Of a DNA stretch of 64,000 bases, positions 1 through 11,217 are shown one piece after another. The notes beneath the pieces were generated by a model that saw only the letters and a list, made by a program, of their open reading frames with translations, was not told where the DNA came from and searched no databases. The DNA is from Stenogyne calaminthoides. Taxonomy: Eukaryota; Streptophyta; Magnoliopsida; Lamiales; Lamiaceae. Every line of letters begins with the position of its first letter. The first letter of the stretch is position 1. Location of the stretch: positions 5,718,085 through 5,782,084 of the forward strand of contig JBBCBC010000033.1 of NCBI GenBank assembly GCA_037126765.1, read 5' to 3'. The translations under genes and the position numbers were made by a program.

Positions 1-2
1 AC

Positions 3-500
3 CTTTCCTTTGTGCCAACTCGTTTGAAGCAGAATTTGTAACTTCATTTTGCTTTTCATCTAGACCCTATACAACAAAATTAACTTAATTATTTAATATT
101 TCGCTATGCTACAATGATAAAATAATTGAGCAAAGAAAGCAACAAACAGAAACCCTGCAAAAATAGATGAAAGCAATTGGAGAGGTCAGAAGTATACAAA
201 CCATCTGCACTCAGAGAACTTTGGTCAAGTGAATATTTTTTCTTCAACTGCTTTGGTTCCTACAATCACAACCAATAGTATGAGCAATTGTCAAAAAGAA
301 AGGGAACTAAATACTATAATTACAATTCACATGTCATACTCTAATACTGGCAAGACCAATTTGTACCTTTAGATACATAATTTCCTTCTCCTGAGCTCTT
401 TTCCGTGAATAAAGTTCATGTGAAAATTTAAGTTCCATGTAAAACTTTAAATTTTTTTCCTCTACAGTCGATGCAAGAACCATTTGAAGAAACATGTAAA
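3..500 (-). CDS. Unrecognised spliced gene, three exons, continues beyond the left edge
   Basis: I do not recognise this gene. Three minus-strand segments with GT-AG boundaries join in one open frame: exon 367-500 (about 44 codons, containing VEEKNLKFYMELKF and ending IMYLK), exon 202-259 (starts EPKQLKKKYS, ends SSLSAD) and exon about 3-59 (DEKQNEVTNSASNELAQ). The first joins the second at phase 0. The second joins the third with one leftover base if the acceptor is the second of two nearby AGs, because the first AG gives an immediate stop. The product is hydrophilic and rich in Lys, Glu and Ser, as in a helical or coiled-coil protein. Upstream exons were not found; two short open stretches near 5,733 (MAEVVEEARNLR) and 5,548-5,585 (VDAAIDENPLEK) could belong to its 5' end, but that is a guess. 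Confidence 0.45.
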
Positions 501-785
501 CTGATCTACTGCTATTAAGGAAAAAGCCGTATACTCTAACAAAAATAACATTTTATCATAGTTTGCTTTCTTAAAATATGTATACTCTATAATATTTATT
601 AAAGAGAAGATTAAATAAAGTGCTTAATTAATAGGTCGATGTCTCCCTGTCCCCTCTTGACATCAAACTCGTATGAGACCACCTTCTAAATCTCTTTAGT
701 AACCTGAAACCATAAGTTGTAGCTATAATGCATCAAATTTACAAAAAATGGATCGGATTTTGTAAAGAGAAGAGATAAATTCGAG

Positions 786-991
786 TTTGAATCACAAATT
801 GTCCCATAACTTTGACCTCAAATAGCATCCGCCGAAAACCCCAAAATAAAAATGGCAAAACGATGTTGTTTCGGCCGATTCGGGACTAAAATTGGACATT
901 TTCAAAGTTATTGGGACTAAATCGACGACAAAAAAACTTATGGGACTAAATTTATTCGAAACCAAAGTTATGGGACCATTTGTGATTCAAA
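786..991. mobile_element. MITE with about 29 bp terminal inverted repeats
   Basis: The left end (786-814) and the right end (963-991) are inverted copies with one mismatch, sharing the core CACAAATTGTCCCATAACTT. The interior is short, non-coding and rich in GGGACTAAA-type repeats. The same terminal motif, slightly diverged, ends the larger element at 6,865-7,441, so both belong to one MITE family. The superfamily is not certain from the sequence. Confidence 0.7.
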
Positions 992-1586
992 GTCGATAAA
1001 TTCAACAGAGAATGTAATAAATTTTTTGTTGAGAAGAGAATATTATATATCTTATTGCTCTCTTCAAAAAGTGGTGGTGTTGGTTTCAGAAATTAGTAGG
1101 TCAAGAAAATTGTATGAATGAGAAGAAATAAACATCATAATATACATGGCAGGTGGTAAGAGGGAAGAACAATGATACATTCATTTATTTTCGTAAGCTA
1201 GATGTAATGAGGGGACAAGTTGAGGAAAATATTTTTAGAAATGTCAGTTTGGGGGGTAGGAAGTTGATGTCATAAGTTCCTTTCTATAGAATTCAAAATC
1301 AAAATTCATATGATGTAAAATCTTTTAACACTTCAGAATAGCATGCAGAGCATTTGTATAGCTTTTAGGTTATGTGGAGTTGAAGAATTTAACAGCCACA
1401 AAAAGGGTAAAATCAAACAGCACAACAAAGTGAAACATTAGAAGTCCACTACTGATTATTCTAGCAATCTCTCATTCTTCAAGTTCTTTTTTTGCTAGCT
1501 TATGTATGTGAAGCCAAGATTTCTTTTCAGAAAAGCACATATAATAAGATAGCTGATGCAATTTTGGAAACTATAAATGGATGTAC
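992..1586. other. No gene seen; AT-rich, intron-like
   Basis: No convincing exon, RNA gene or repeat was seen on either strand. It lies between the left-edge gene and the TIM50-like exon and could be intronic or intergenic. The 501-785 stretch is similar. Confidence 0.4.
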
Positions 1587-1686
1587 CTTATAGTGCTTGT
1601 CATCTTTATATCTTGTTGCCCCCACTTGATAGCCTATAGAGAATGCACTGTTTTGGATCCAATCCTTCAACAATAGGATCGACATA
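1587..1686 (-). pseudogene. TIM50-like exon fragment
   Basis: One minus-strand exon with a good acceptor (before the Tyr of YVDPIVEGLDPKQ) and donor (after KDDKHYK). The readable residues YVDPIVEGLDPKQCILYRLS and then GATRYKDDKHYK match the part of plant TIM50 that follows the aspartates of its FCP1/NLI phosphatase-like fold. TIM50 is the inner-membrane receptor of the mitochondrial TIM23 presequence translocase. One extra base within the run AGTGGGGG shifts the frame between the two halves. The neighbouring TIM50 exons, including the catalytic-type aspartate motif and the C-terminus, were not found within several kb. This is therefore best read as a duplicated genomic fragment rather than a working gene. 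An assembly error could explain the frameshift but not the missing exons. Confidence 0.5.
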
Positions 1687-2400
1687 CTGTAACAAACAAA
1701 TATTAGTAGCAATAAATTTCATGCTTAATTTGTCTTAAATTCTCCCCCTAACTCAATTTTTATTTTTCAAGAGTACAATATCTTCTATAAAATTTTTAGT
1801 GAAGCTTGTTACATTCTTGTCTTTGAAATCAGAAATTAATTGTTCTTCTCCGTGCTTTCTAACACTCAACCTATTAATTAGAACAAAACACACTTAAAAA
1901 TATGTCAGAGAAATCTTAACGGAAAAAAGTTATGACAGAACTATATTTCATTATTCATACCCTCAATGTGACTATTACTCTACCTCCCTTCCTCAAAAAC
2001 TTATTTCATTATTCATACCATCAACAATATTAGATATGAACGAACTCATCATTAACACTGAAAACACATAACCGCCACAAAATATCTACAGGTCATTTTC
2101 GCTCTACTCAAATCTTCAATTCAAGCGAGTGAAGTAAGTATTATGTCAGGGAAAATTAATATGAGACTCTAGAGTAAATGACCTGTATATTTTTTAGCAG
2201 AGCAGCAATCTAGTATTCATATTCAAATGAGATACCAATTTATCATTTAACAACAAATCAAGAAAGAAAAAACTTCGCCACGAGACAGTATGTAAAAAAA
2301 TAAGTGAATGTATGCATATATATGTAAATTACAAAAAACAGGGAGGCTGAGAGAACCTCAAAGACGGCGAGAATTTCTAGTCTTTGTATGATAACCGGCA
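1687..2400. other. No gene seen; AT-rich
   Basis: A minus-strand open stretch near 2,258-2,400 (MPVIIQRLEILAVFEVLSAS) has exon-like composition and a possible donor, but it matches nothing I know and runs into the hAT-derived cluster. Nothing else was seen. Confidence 0.3.
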
Positions 2401-2672
2401 TAGTTATTAAAGGCGCGCCCGAGGCGCGCCTAAGGCGCAAGGCGCTCGGGGTGCTAGCCACCTCGCCTGCCATAGGTCCAGGCGGTTGGGATTTTCTAGG
2501 CGCTCGCCTGGGGGTGCCTTGACTCGGGCAAAGGCGCGCCTAAGGCATGCCTTGCGTACATCTAGGGTTTGAAATAAAAATAAACATATTTTTATTTGTC
2601 AAATAACATCAGAATAATAAAAAATACCATAGTTATTAATGGCGCAAGGCGCCACAAGGCGCGAAGCAGTGC

Positions 2673-2963
2673 CTAGTGCCTTAGGCATGCGCCTTGCATC
2701 CCTGGAAAAAACAACATAAGACCATAGTTATTAATGGCGCAAGGCGCCACAAGGCGAGAAGCAGCGCCTAGCGCCTTAGGCGCTCGCCTTGCATCCCTGG
2801 AAAAAACAACATAAGACCTTGATAATTTCTTAGTAAACCTAACCATGGCTTCTGTAGCAATACCCCAAGTCAAATTTTCACCTTGGTGAACCAACTCATC
2901 TTCATCTTCCATTAGACCAACCACCCACTCATTCCTTTCATCTATATCCTCAAAAGAGATCAT
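2673..2963 (-). pseudogene. hAT transposase C-terminal tail (copy 1)
   Basis: Open frame of 96 codons beginning near DIDERNEWVVGLMEDEDELV and continuing GENLTWGIATEAM. This acidic patch followed by LTWG is the tail found after the dimerisation domain in many plant hAT transposases. No BED finger, RNase H-like core or dimerisation motif precedes it. After the tail the frame reads into the GC-rich terminal repeat, giving meaningless Arg/Ala-rich sequence. It is a deletion derivative and cannot encode an active transposase. Confidence 0.6.
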
Positions 2964-3257
2964 GACGATTATACTTGATAAAAAGTGAATCTTGAAACCC
3001 TAGATGTGATTCACTTAAATATTAAGACTTAAGAGATAGTATTTTTATTATTCGATGTTATTTGACAAATAAATTATTTTTTTTTTTAATTTCAAACCCT
3101 AGATATGCATAAAGGCACGCCTTTAGGCGCGCTTTTGCCGAGTCAAGCGCCCAAAGTAGCGCCCGTAAAATCCCAACCGCTGGGCCTATGGAAAGGCGCC
3201 ATGGTTGGGCGCCGAAAGTGCCTGGCGCCTTAGGCGCGCTTTTAATAACTATGCATA

Positions 3258-3480
3258 AGACCTTGATAATTTCTTAGTAAACCTAACCATTGTTTCGTGT
3301 AGCAATACCCCAAGTCAAATTTTCACCTTGGTGAACCAACTCATCTTCATCTTCCATTAGACCAACCATCCACTCATTGCTTTCATCTCAGTATCCCTCA
3401 AAAGAGATAGGATCAATGTGATTACGTGAGTCATACTGATTCGATGCTTCAGCGACGATTATACTTGATAAAAAGTGAAT
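3258..3480 (-). pseudogene. hAT transposase C-terminal tail (copy 2)
   Basis: Same minus-strand sequence as copy 1 with scattered substitutions and small indels that break the frame. It is recognisable from the complement of the NEW-VGLMEDEDELVHQGENL segment. Flanked on the left by a GC-rich end at about 3,105-3,253 and on the right by the shared non-coding tail with the AAACCCTAGATG motif. Confidence 0.5.
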
Positions 3481-3794
3481 CTTGAAACCCTAGATGCATT
3501 TCACTTAAATATTAAGACTTAAGAGATAGTATTTTTTATTATTCTCGATGTTATTTGACAAATAAAAAAAATGTTTATTTTTATTTCAAACCCTAGATGT
3601 GACATTAAGACACGCCTTAGGGCGCCTTTTGCCCGAGTCAAGGCGCCGAAGTCAAAGAAAGCGCCTGTAAAATCCTAACCGCCTCGGGACCTATGGCCCG
3701 GTGGTTTGAAATTTTTTAGGCTTTTAAGGCGGGCGCCGCTTTTAATAACTATGAAAAATACTATCTCTTAAGTCTTAATATTTAAGTGAAACGC

Positions 3795-4060
3795 ATCTAG
3801 GGTTTCAAGATTCACTTTTTATCAAGTATAATCGTGCGTTGAAGCATCGATAATCGGTATGACTACGTAATCACATTGATCCTATCTCTTTGAGGGATAT
3901 AGATGAAAGCAATGAGTGGATGGTTGGTCTAATGGAAGATGAAGATGAGTTGGTTCACCAAGGTGAAAATTTGACTTGAGGTATTGCTACAGAAGCAATG
4001 GTAAGGTTTACTAAGAAATTATCAAGGTCTTATGTTGTTTTTTCCAGGGATGCAAGGCGT
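3795..4060 (+). pseudogene. hAT transposase C-terminal tail (copy 3, inverted)
   Basis: Plus-strand copy of the same tail reading DIDESNEWMVGLMEDEDELV and then GENLT followed by TGA where copy 1 has TGG (Trp). It ends in the GC-rich terminal repeat and TTAATAACTA. With copy 2 it forms an inverted repeat. Confidence 0.55.
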
Positions 4061-4324
4061 GCACCTAAGGCGCTGCTTCGCGCCTTGCGCCATTAATAAC
4101 TAACCGTGACCTTAGCTGGAAGTATCTGCTTGTAATCCCTTACAAAATTAAATGTACTATAAGTCACAGTATGTGGCAAATTCTTTTTGGAGCAAATTGA
4201 CTTAATAACTGGAGAACATACAGACTACAAATGAGCTAGCTACATATCTAGGAAAATGGTCATGCCACAAAACGGATTAATACTGTAGACAGCACACAAA
4301 TAAAAACCTAATTAATTAATGAGA

Positions 4325-4640
4325 TCAAACTTTTTGTTCTTGCATTGGTTGTTTCTTTAATTTAGGATTGATGAGGCCATTCGTCAATGCAAAATTCGAT
4401 GCAAGAGATGCTTTCACAATTCTTAATGCCTGCATCCACAATTTGAGTCTCATTATGTCAAAATATTAATGCTTATAATAAATAAATAACAAAGAAAATA
4501 CATTCCTCTTCAAACTCGATCCTGACCTCCACTTCTTCAACATTAGAAAAGGAGATATTCATCTCCTTGACAACAGAGAGACCGGATGAAACACACAGGC
4601 GGGTCATAGTTAAATCATCCGTTACCATATACGTTCTTGA
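4325..4640 (-). pseudogene. DUF674-family protein, 3' end
   Basis: Two minus-strand pieces resemble the C-terminal unit of plant DUF674 (PF05056) proteins, whose function is unknown. The first, ending near 4,505, reads MVTDDLTMTRLCVSSGLSVV, then KEMNISFSNVEEVEV. The second (4,325 to about 4,429) reads ALRIVKASLASNFALTNGLI and ends NPKLKKQPMQEQKV and a TGA. Family members normally have MVTDDL, a Leu-Leu-Asn motif and EEAL..LKASL..KSALTNG in this order. An intron-like gap separates the pieces, but the obvious donor and acceptor leave the frame off by one. No N-terminal DUF674 unit was found upstream. This is a truncated or decayed copy, or the last exons of a gene whose 5' part was displaced. 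Confidence 0.5.
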
Positions 4641-4811
4641 CCCTTAACAAACACTCCAAGCTTAATCAATTACATATTGGAATAATTCTCATTATTAACA
4701 ATATATATCCATCATAGCAATAAACTTGATATATTCGGAAGCATAAACTGGAAATTCCCATTAGTAACAATATATATTCTTCATAGCAATAAATCTGGAT
4801 ATTCACATTAG

Positions 4812-4815
<4 letters not shown>

Positions 4816-4862
<47 letters not shown>
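4816..4862. repeat. (AT)n microsatellite
   Basis: About 45 bp of nearly uninterrupted AT dinucleotides. Confidence 0.95.
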
Positions 4863-4863
<1 letters not shown>

Positions 4864-6864
4864 TCATAGCAATAAAGTAAAACCTCATTCGTGTCATATT
4901 CATTTAACAAAAAATAACGTATAGAATTCCGTCCAATAAATCCCATTAATTTAGACAATAAACCAAAATCAATTATTTCAAGAATTTCATAAGTAGCATC
5001 TGTTCACACTTCAAAGGCACCAACAACAACCCCACACATAAATCAGAATCCTTTACGAAAGCGACATCGCTACTATGAATCCTGTTGGTTTGTTTTCCTG
5101 TTAAAAGATTAATAAAACTATAAGTTATTTTAAATTTGTTCAGTTCTTTAGCAAATTATAAACGAATTATTTGCTTATTGGTCAATTCCAGTTTACCCAT
5201 TCTCCTGCACTTTTCAGAAAATTCTACTTGATATAAAAGTAGAATCTTATATTAAGACACAGAAGCAACCTAACACAACACACTGAAAAGAAAGGGAAAA
5301 CATCAAATTTACAGAGATTTATTTTTTTACCTTATTTGACTATAAGAATTAGGGGAAAACCTAGATTGAGCCAAGCATGGTGTTAGCGTCAAATATAAAC
5401 CTGAAGATAAAACTCTACCAAAATCTAAAGCAGACAATGAACCAAAATAAATTCAGGAAAGAGAAAAGGTAGATGAAGAACAATATACCGCCAAAAAAAC
5501 ACAAACACCAATCAGAAGTAGAGAAAAACATGAGAAAGAGCCAAACCTTTTTCCAACGGATTCTCATCGATTGCTGCATCGACCTACACGGAGAAAACCA
5601 CCAAAATACAATTCGTCATACATTTTAAAATGATTCAACTTTTTGTGGAAATAAAGAAAAAAACATCAAAACATCAAAATTGTATTTCTTCAGTAACCCT
5701 TAGGTTCCTTGCTTCCTCCACCACTTCCGCCATCACTTACACCAATTAATAACACCTTCAATGATTAAGGGAAAAAAAACCGTAGATCTTATCATTGGCT
5801 TCTCCGCTAGACTGCTGCTATTCTTCGTTGATCATCTGTCTGGATGGGCTCTCTTTACCCTTCTCGATAACCATATAAATATAATATTAAATTATTTGAT
5901 TTTAAATATGTAATAGTTATAACTTAAAAGCCCAATCCATGTTGAAAAGATAGTGGCCCAAACCCTAATGACTAATTGAGCCCATATAAATATAGATCGA
6001 CTTCAGTGATCTTTGAAAACCTTTTACTCCAATGAAAAGTACACGTGGCACCCTATTTTTATAATATAAGATTCCAACTAATAATTACACACAAAAACAT
6101 TTAATAGATAAGTTTCATTCACCTAATCCCTCATCAAAAAATTATTTTATCTATTACTTTATCCATTAAATACTACTCTCAAAAAATATCCTGAAAAGTC
6201 AACTGTACAAACATTCCTGAGACGTAGGTAGTATACAATATTTGATACCACGTACCAAGTAAATGTTTATTTAATACAGCCACGGAGAATGAGTACAGTT
6301 TTGTGGGTGGGTCTTATGTACATCTAGGTATACCGTGTATTCATAGTGCATTTTAGAATTATACAATTTTTATACTGAAAGATGCAAGTTATTTACACTA
6401 AATCGTGCAACTATTATTATGAAGAAATAGTCATGGTTTAATATAAACATACTATATATTTCAATATAACAAGTTACATAGTTCTAACTAAAATGTATTA
6501 TGAGTGCACGGTGCACCTGGATGCATACAAAATTTAGCCTAATTTTGCATCGAATAATAAATCTTAGATGCCAATTATTTGGGATGAGACTTTGAATGTT
6601 ATAGGTAGATTGTAGTTATATAAATTGAGTTAGAGAAAGTATCTTGTGCACCACTTTACTCGCACACTCTTTACCAATAACATTAATAGTTGTGTACAAT
6701 GAAAATAATGCACACAATATTTTGTCTTTCTTCTCACTCATTATCTCCTCTTTTTCTTCATTCTCTCGTCTTTGGAAAAAAATCCTTTAAAATTCTCGTT
6801 GGCAACCTGATAGTGGGTAGACATGTTTCTCGCTCCTACGTACATTCAATTTCACAATACATAG
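4863..6864. other. No clear gene; two possible short 5' exons
   Basis: Mostly AT-rich. On the minus strand an ATG at 5,733 opens MAEVVEEARNLR before a stop, and a 38 bp stretch at about 5,548-5,585 with splice-like edges reads VDAAIDENPLEK. They may be the 5' end of a gene running left, but nothing ties them together. Beyond about 5,880 nothing was seen. Confidence 0.3.
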
Positions 6865-7441
6865 AAAATTTATGAGAAAAAATTACAAATGGTCCTATAA
6901 CTTTGCCCGATTTCAGAAATAGTTCTGTAAGTTTTTATTTTATCAGTTGTGGTTCTTTTGGTTTCAATTATAGTCTTTTTCGTCGAAAAATTGAAAATTT
7001 TAGCCGAAAAATGACCGAAAATATGATGAAGCACACAAAATAATGCGAAAAAAAATATTGAAATGACGGGTTCCATGAAATGAAGAGAATAGTATAAGTT
7101 TCGACCCTCGTCTCAACTAAATCACTCGAAATTAGCCACGATAATGAATGTAATTCGTGATTTTGAAGTTGCGATTCACGGGGAGGTGTAATCAAAACAT
7201 GAAATTGATTGAAGATTTTTCTTCCTTGATGAAAGATTGTTCAAACGAGAGTGGTGGCGACCGTCAATGTGATCAGAATAAAAAGTTAGATCAATTTTCC
7301 AATCAAATTTTAAATTATCCGACGAAAATGACTACAACTGAAACCAAAAGGACCAAAATTGATAAAATAAAAATTTACAGGACTATTTCTAGAATTGGAC
7401 AAAGTTACAGGACAATTTGTGATATTTTCTCAAAATTTATC
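6865..7441. mobile_element. MITE-like element with about 110 bp inverted repeats
   Basis: The left arm (about 6,865-6,985) and the right arm (about 7,325-7,441) are inverted copies over roughly 110 bp, about 85% identical by eye. They share motifs such as TTTTATTTTATCA and CTTTTGGTTTCA. The ends carry the CACAAATTGTCC-type motif of the MITE at 786-991. The middle (about 340 bp) is unrelated and non-coding. It ends about 50 bp before the CACTA element. Confidence 0.7.
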
Positions 7442-7739
7442 AATCTTTTAAATTAAAAATAATTTTATACTGTATAATTTTAAGTTGATTTACACTACAA
7501 GAAAAAGCATTTTTAATGAGAAAAAAAATAGTGAGAGTATAATAAACTCTCACTAAATATCATCTTTACCTACTTTTAATGACAATAAAAATACTCTCAT
7601 TAAAAATTGCAGAAAATTAATGCACCATAACCATGTTTTCAACTTTTTACCCTCACTAAATGTGTAGTTTATTAAAATTTTATAATTACACTTTATAAAA
7701 ATGATAATTAAAATTTTGAGACCTAATTCTGAAATTCTT

Positions 7740-9290
7740 TTCTCTCACTGTGAGCTTGCCATGGCGGATTTCCCCAACCTCAACTGAATCTCTTTCTCTC
7801 AAAACTCAACATCACAATTCTCCACATTATTTCCAAAATCGCAGACATCAGAATCAAACACTCAAAATATCGGAGCAATTCCTAATCTCCATCAACACAT
7901 CCCGCCGCTGCCTCAGCGTCGCGAGACCTAGCTATGGCGGCCGCGCCGTCGCCTCTCCGATCCCCAATTTCCTCTTCAGCGTTGAATTCCGGTGGTTCTT
8001 AATCGCGTTGTCCGTGCATCCTTTGAGGCGTTCTGCGATCATCGGCTACTTGTTACCAATCAGCTTGCGCGCGTAAACTCTCTCACGCCAGCGCCATCTC
8101 CATCCTTGCTCAACCGTGGTAGCCGTGAATCCTTCACAAGGTTAGAGTATCAGTGATCCTTGGCTTGTGTATTTCAGATTTTGTTTTATTGAGCAATCAG
8201 TTGTGAATACAAGTTTTAGTTTCTACTTAATCTGATGAGGAATTATATAAGTAGCTAATTAAAAACTCATTTGGCACGTCAACACAATGAATTGATTATA
8301 AACTTCTCTCCTACACAGGTTACTGTATATTTCTGCTTATGTGAATGTTCATGTGTTATTTAAAGCATAAATATGTGTGAAAGACATTAGGATTTTTTTT
8401 GCTATAGTTATTTTGCTAGATGTTATACCGACTATGAGTTTTTCGTCGTCAGTATCATAGTTTAGATTTCTCGTGTTCTGATTCTTTTAGTAATTCTTTT
8501 GAGAATGGTTCCATCCGTTGTTTCTCATGTTCGGATGTGGTATGAACATGATTGAAGAGATTAAATGATGCTTATAGAAACGTAAAAAAAGTGTCAAAAC
8601 CTCGTTAATACATTATTTATTAAGCCAATCAATAAGATTATGAAAATGTAATGGATAAAATTGTGTTTTAATCTGTAGGATGCATGTTTAATCTGCTTGA
8701 TGGCTTGTGTTTTTCATCTCCCTAGCAGTATAAGTAATTTTGTGTGTATTTTAGCGACTTTGGTTTTGCTAGGGATGGTCCTACTGGAATTCTGAAATTT
8801 AATATTGGTTACTTATTGGAGTGTTGAACATTCTATCACATAATATAATATGCAAAGTTAGAGTGTGAAAGGATACTTTTATGTGAGACGTGAAAACATA
8901 GATGAAAATATTACAGAAGCTTGACTATTACACCTTTTATTTTCTCACTAAAAGACAACCCAAAACCACTTTCGAAAGCGTGTATAGCCATGGGGACATC
9001 TCAGACTAGCTAGGACTTAATTTTCATAAAAAATAACTACTATTACTTAAACTTGGAGTTCAACAGACCACTATGCGTTTCCATTCCCGGAACTGGGATG
9101 GTCAGAATCACCAATCTGCTTTCAGTGTTGTAATGAAACTCTGTTTCGGTACTGTCAACATTGCATTTGAGTGGTGGCAGGGAACAGTAGACTCCGAATC
9201 GCCCACATCCTAATAAACTCTCGCACACCATCATCGCTCATCCAATCTCGCTCAGCCGCGCTTGTCTGAATTCTTCACAATTAGTGGTAT
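7740..9290 (+). other. CACTA 5' region with two GC-richer, duplicated leader-like blocks
   Basis: Two blocks, about 7,750-8,150 and 9,040-9,290, are richer in GC than the rest of the element. Their 3' parts (about 8,073-8,150 and 9,215-9,290) align at roughly 65% identity by eye, both running from TAAACTCTC to a TTCACAA motif. A 108-codon frame at 7,750 looks like chance coding in GC-rich DNA. They may be duplicated promoter/5' leader exons or captured host sequence. The origin is not known. Confidence 0.35.
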
Positions 9291-11217
9291 ACGTCTCATT
9301 TTATTTTGGCACGTTTATTCTCTTTACTAGTGTGTTTGGTTTTCATTGAAATACTCTCGAACAGAAAGGGTGATTGCTTATCTCTTGTTTGTCTGGTAGT
9401 TAAACGACTTCATCATAATTGAAGAAGAAATTGACCTAACTACATTTCATTGTTCAGATCTGATTTTACCTTCCTCTGTCATAAAGCTAACACTTGTAAA
9501 ACTCAACCTGCACTCATACCCTCCATATGATAAATTGACTCTAGTTTCTGGCTGAATTTTTGCTAAGAGACTATATCTATACCTTCTTGTTTGTCCATTT
9601 TTTGGATTATACATTGTTGGATAATTAAAGTAGATAGCTATTTGCAATGTTGTTTTTACGATTATATAAAATCACCAATATATGATTTTACTGGATTAAG
9701 CTACCTTTTCAGTTCTATTCAATAAGGTTAAGAAGCTTGTGCCAAGAAATCAACATGTTTGATTTAGTGTGTCATTAGTATATCATGTGTTTACATATAG
9801 TTCTTCATTTGCAGTTTTCAGGATGGCAGATTTGCCTATAGTATATAGGGGTTGTTTAGTTGTCATAACAAATTCAGCCTTAGCTACAATCTAGCTGGAC
9901 AACATAAACCTCCTATGGTGGGTAACCTGTTTCCGTTCTGTTACACAGAGAAACAAAGGAATTTATGGCCATAAGTTAATCAACTTTGTGATTCAAATCT
10001 TCTCCTTTGTTTCTTATGATTTGTTGTTAGAATCTGATTAACTATTGGACACCTTTAAGCTCATTTAAGTGACACCTTTCCTATTAAACAAGGGTTCTGC
10101 AAATTTTAGGGACTTGTCTATTTCTAGTTGAAAATAAGCTATAAGATGAGTAAAATTTTCTGTCACAGAAAGTGTGTTTTACAGTTCGTAGATTAAGGAA
10201 GAAAAGCAGAAGTAATCAAACAAGGGTGACTAAGTATTTCATTAGGTGATCCAGTGACAATTGATGTAAAATACTTTACTGAATGTTATGTGAAGCCTCT
10301 GTCTTTTAAACTAAATTGACCGTCTTGCAATCAGGCATAAGGAATTCTAAAGAAAATATAACTGAATATTGTGCAAAACATGTGTTATGGATTCACTAAA
10401 CCTTACAAGTTATTGATTTAGAGATAACTATGTGCTTGGGACCTAGTCAAGAAGACAGTGTTTTAAAAGATTTACGAAAGGTAGTCATTAAATCGAAATT
10501 ATAATCTAAATGATCATCTATGAAAGTTGATAACAAAATGAAACATACATCTAATGAGGAAGTGGAACAATCAACATTCATATACAACGGGAAATTTATT
10601 GCCTTACATTTAAAAATAACTCAAGCATGAAATGACACATAAAAAGGGAAGAATATTTTGTGTTTATGAAACTCTTTTGTCGGAATCATATTGTTATTAA
10701 ATTTCTCCTAGATGCTCAATTTCTAATACCATTCAAGGCATTATCCTTATTTGTTACATTGCATAGGTTTTTTATTCTTTTTTTGTTTCACAAATTAATC
10801 TATAATAGCTCAAGTATTCTTTTTTAGAATTAATGGCATTGATAATTCAGAAATGGAATGTCTCAATAAATCTTAGCCCTCAAAGTCCACACACAACCCC
10901 ACTCTCATGCCCAAAATAAGAAAAACTATATTTGAAACCATGCGAGGCAAATGACTAAAATATGTTACATAGTGAACCCAAACAGAACATGAATCAAATA
11001 GTACTACTGCATTAATATACCCCAATTTACAATTTTTCACAAGTCTCCTCTATTTAATTATTAAATATAGAGTGCAAGCATATATGGTGATGAATGATCA
11101 GAAGCAGCCCTGTTACAGATTATGTTTATATTTTGGTGCATGATTATTTTTTTTTCAAGTGATTTGAGCCTAAAAGTTTCAGATTGTGTTACATTCATGG
11201 ATTCAAGTCAGCAATAA
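9291..11217. other. CACTA internal non-coding sequence
   Basis: About 1.9 kb of AT-rich sequence between the leader-like blocks and the first recognisable exon. No exon with family similarity was seen. This may be an intron, or the remains of a deleted transposase gene. Confidence 0.4.

Larger units (their letters stand above)
2403..4106. mobile_element. Cluster of hAT-derived non-autonomous elements with GC-rich ends
   Basis: A mosaic of at least four copies of the same ends. Each begins ATAGTTATTAA or finishes TTAATAACTAT next to dense GGCGC/GCGCC palindromes, at about 2,403-2,628, 2,632-2,720, 2,727-3,253 and 3,257-3,752, plus an inverted copy to about 4,106. Several copies retain the 3' end of a transposase gene. 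The GC-rich ends stand out sharply from the AT-rich surroundings. Copies at 3,257-3,560 and 3,753-4,090 face each other, forming an imperfect inverted repeat of about 300 bp. The hAT assignment rests on the encoded C-terminal tail. Individual boundaries are approximate because copies abut or are nested. Confidence 0.6.

Noticed and set aside
7750..8076. 108-codon plus-strand frame in the CACTA 5' region
   Set aside because: GC-rich chance frame; no family resemblance, and a similar duplicated block at 9,040-9,290 does not keep the frame.
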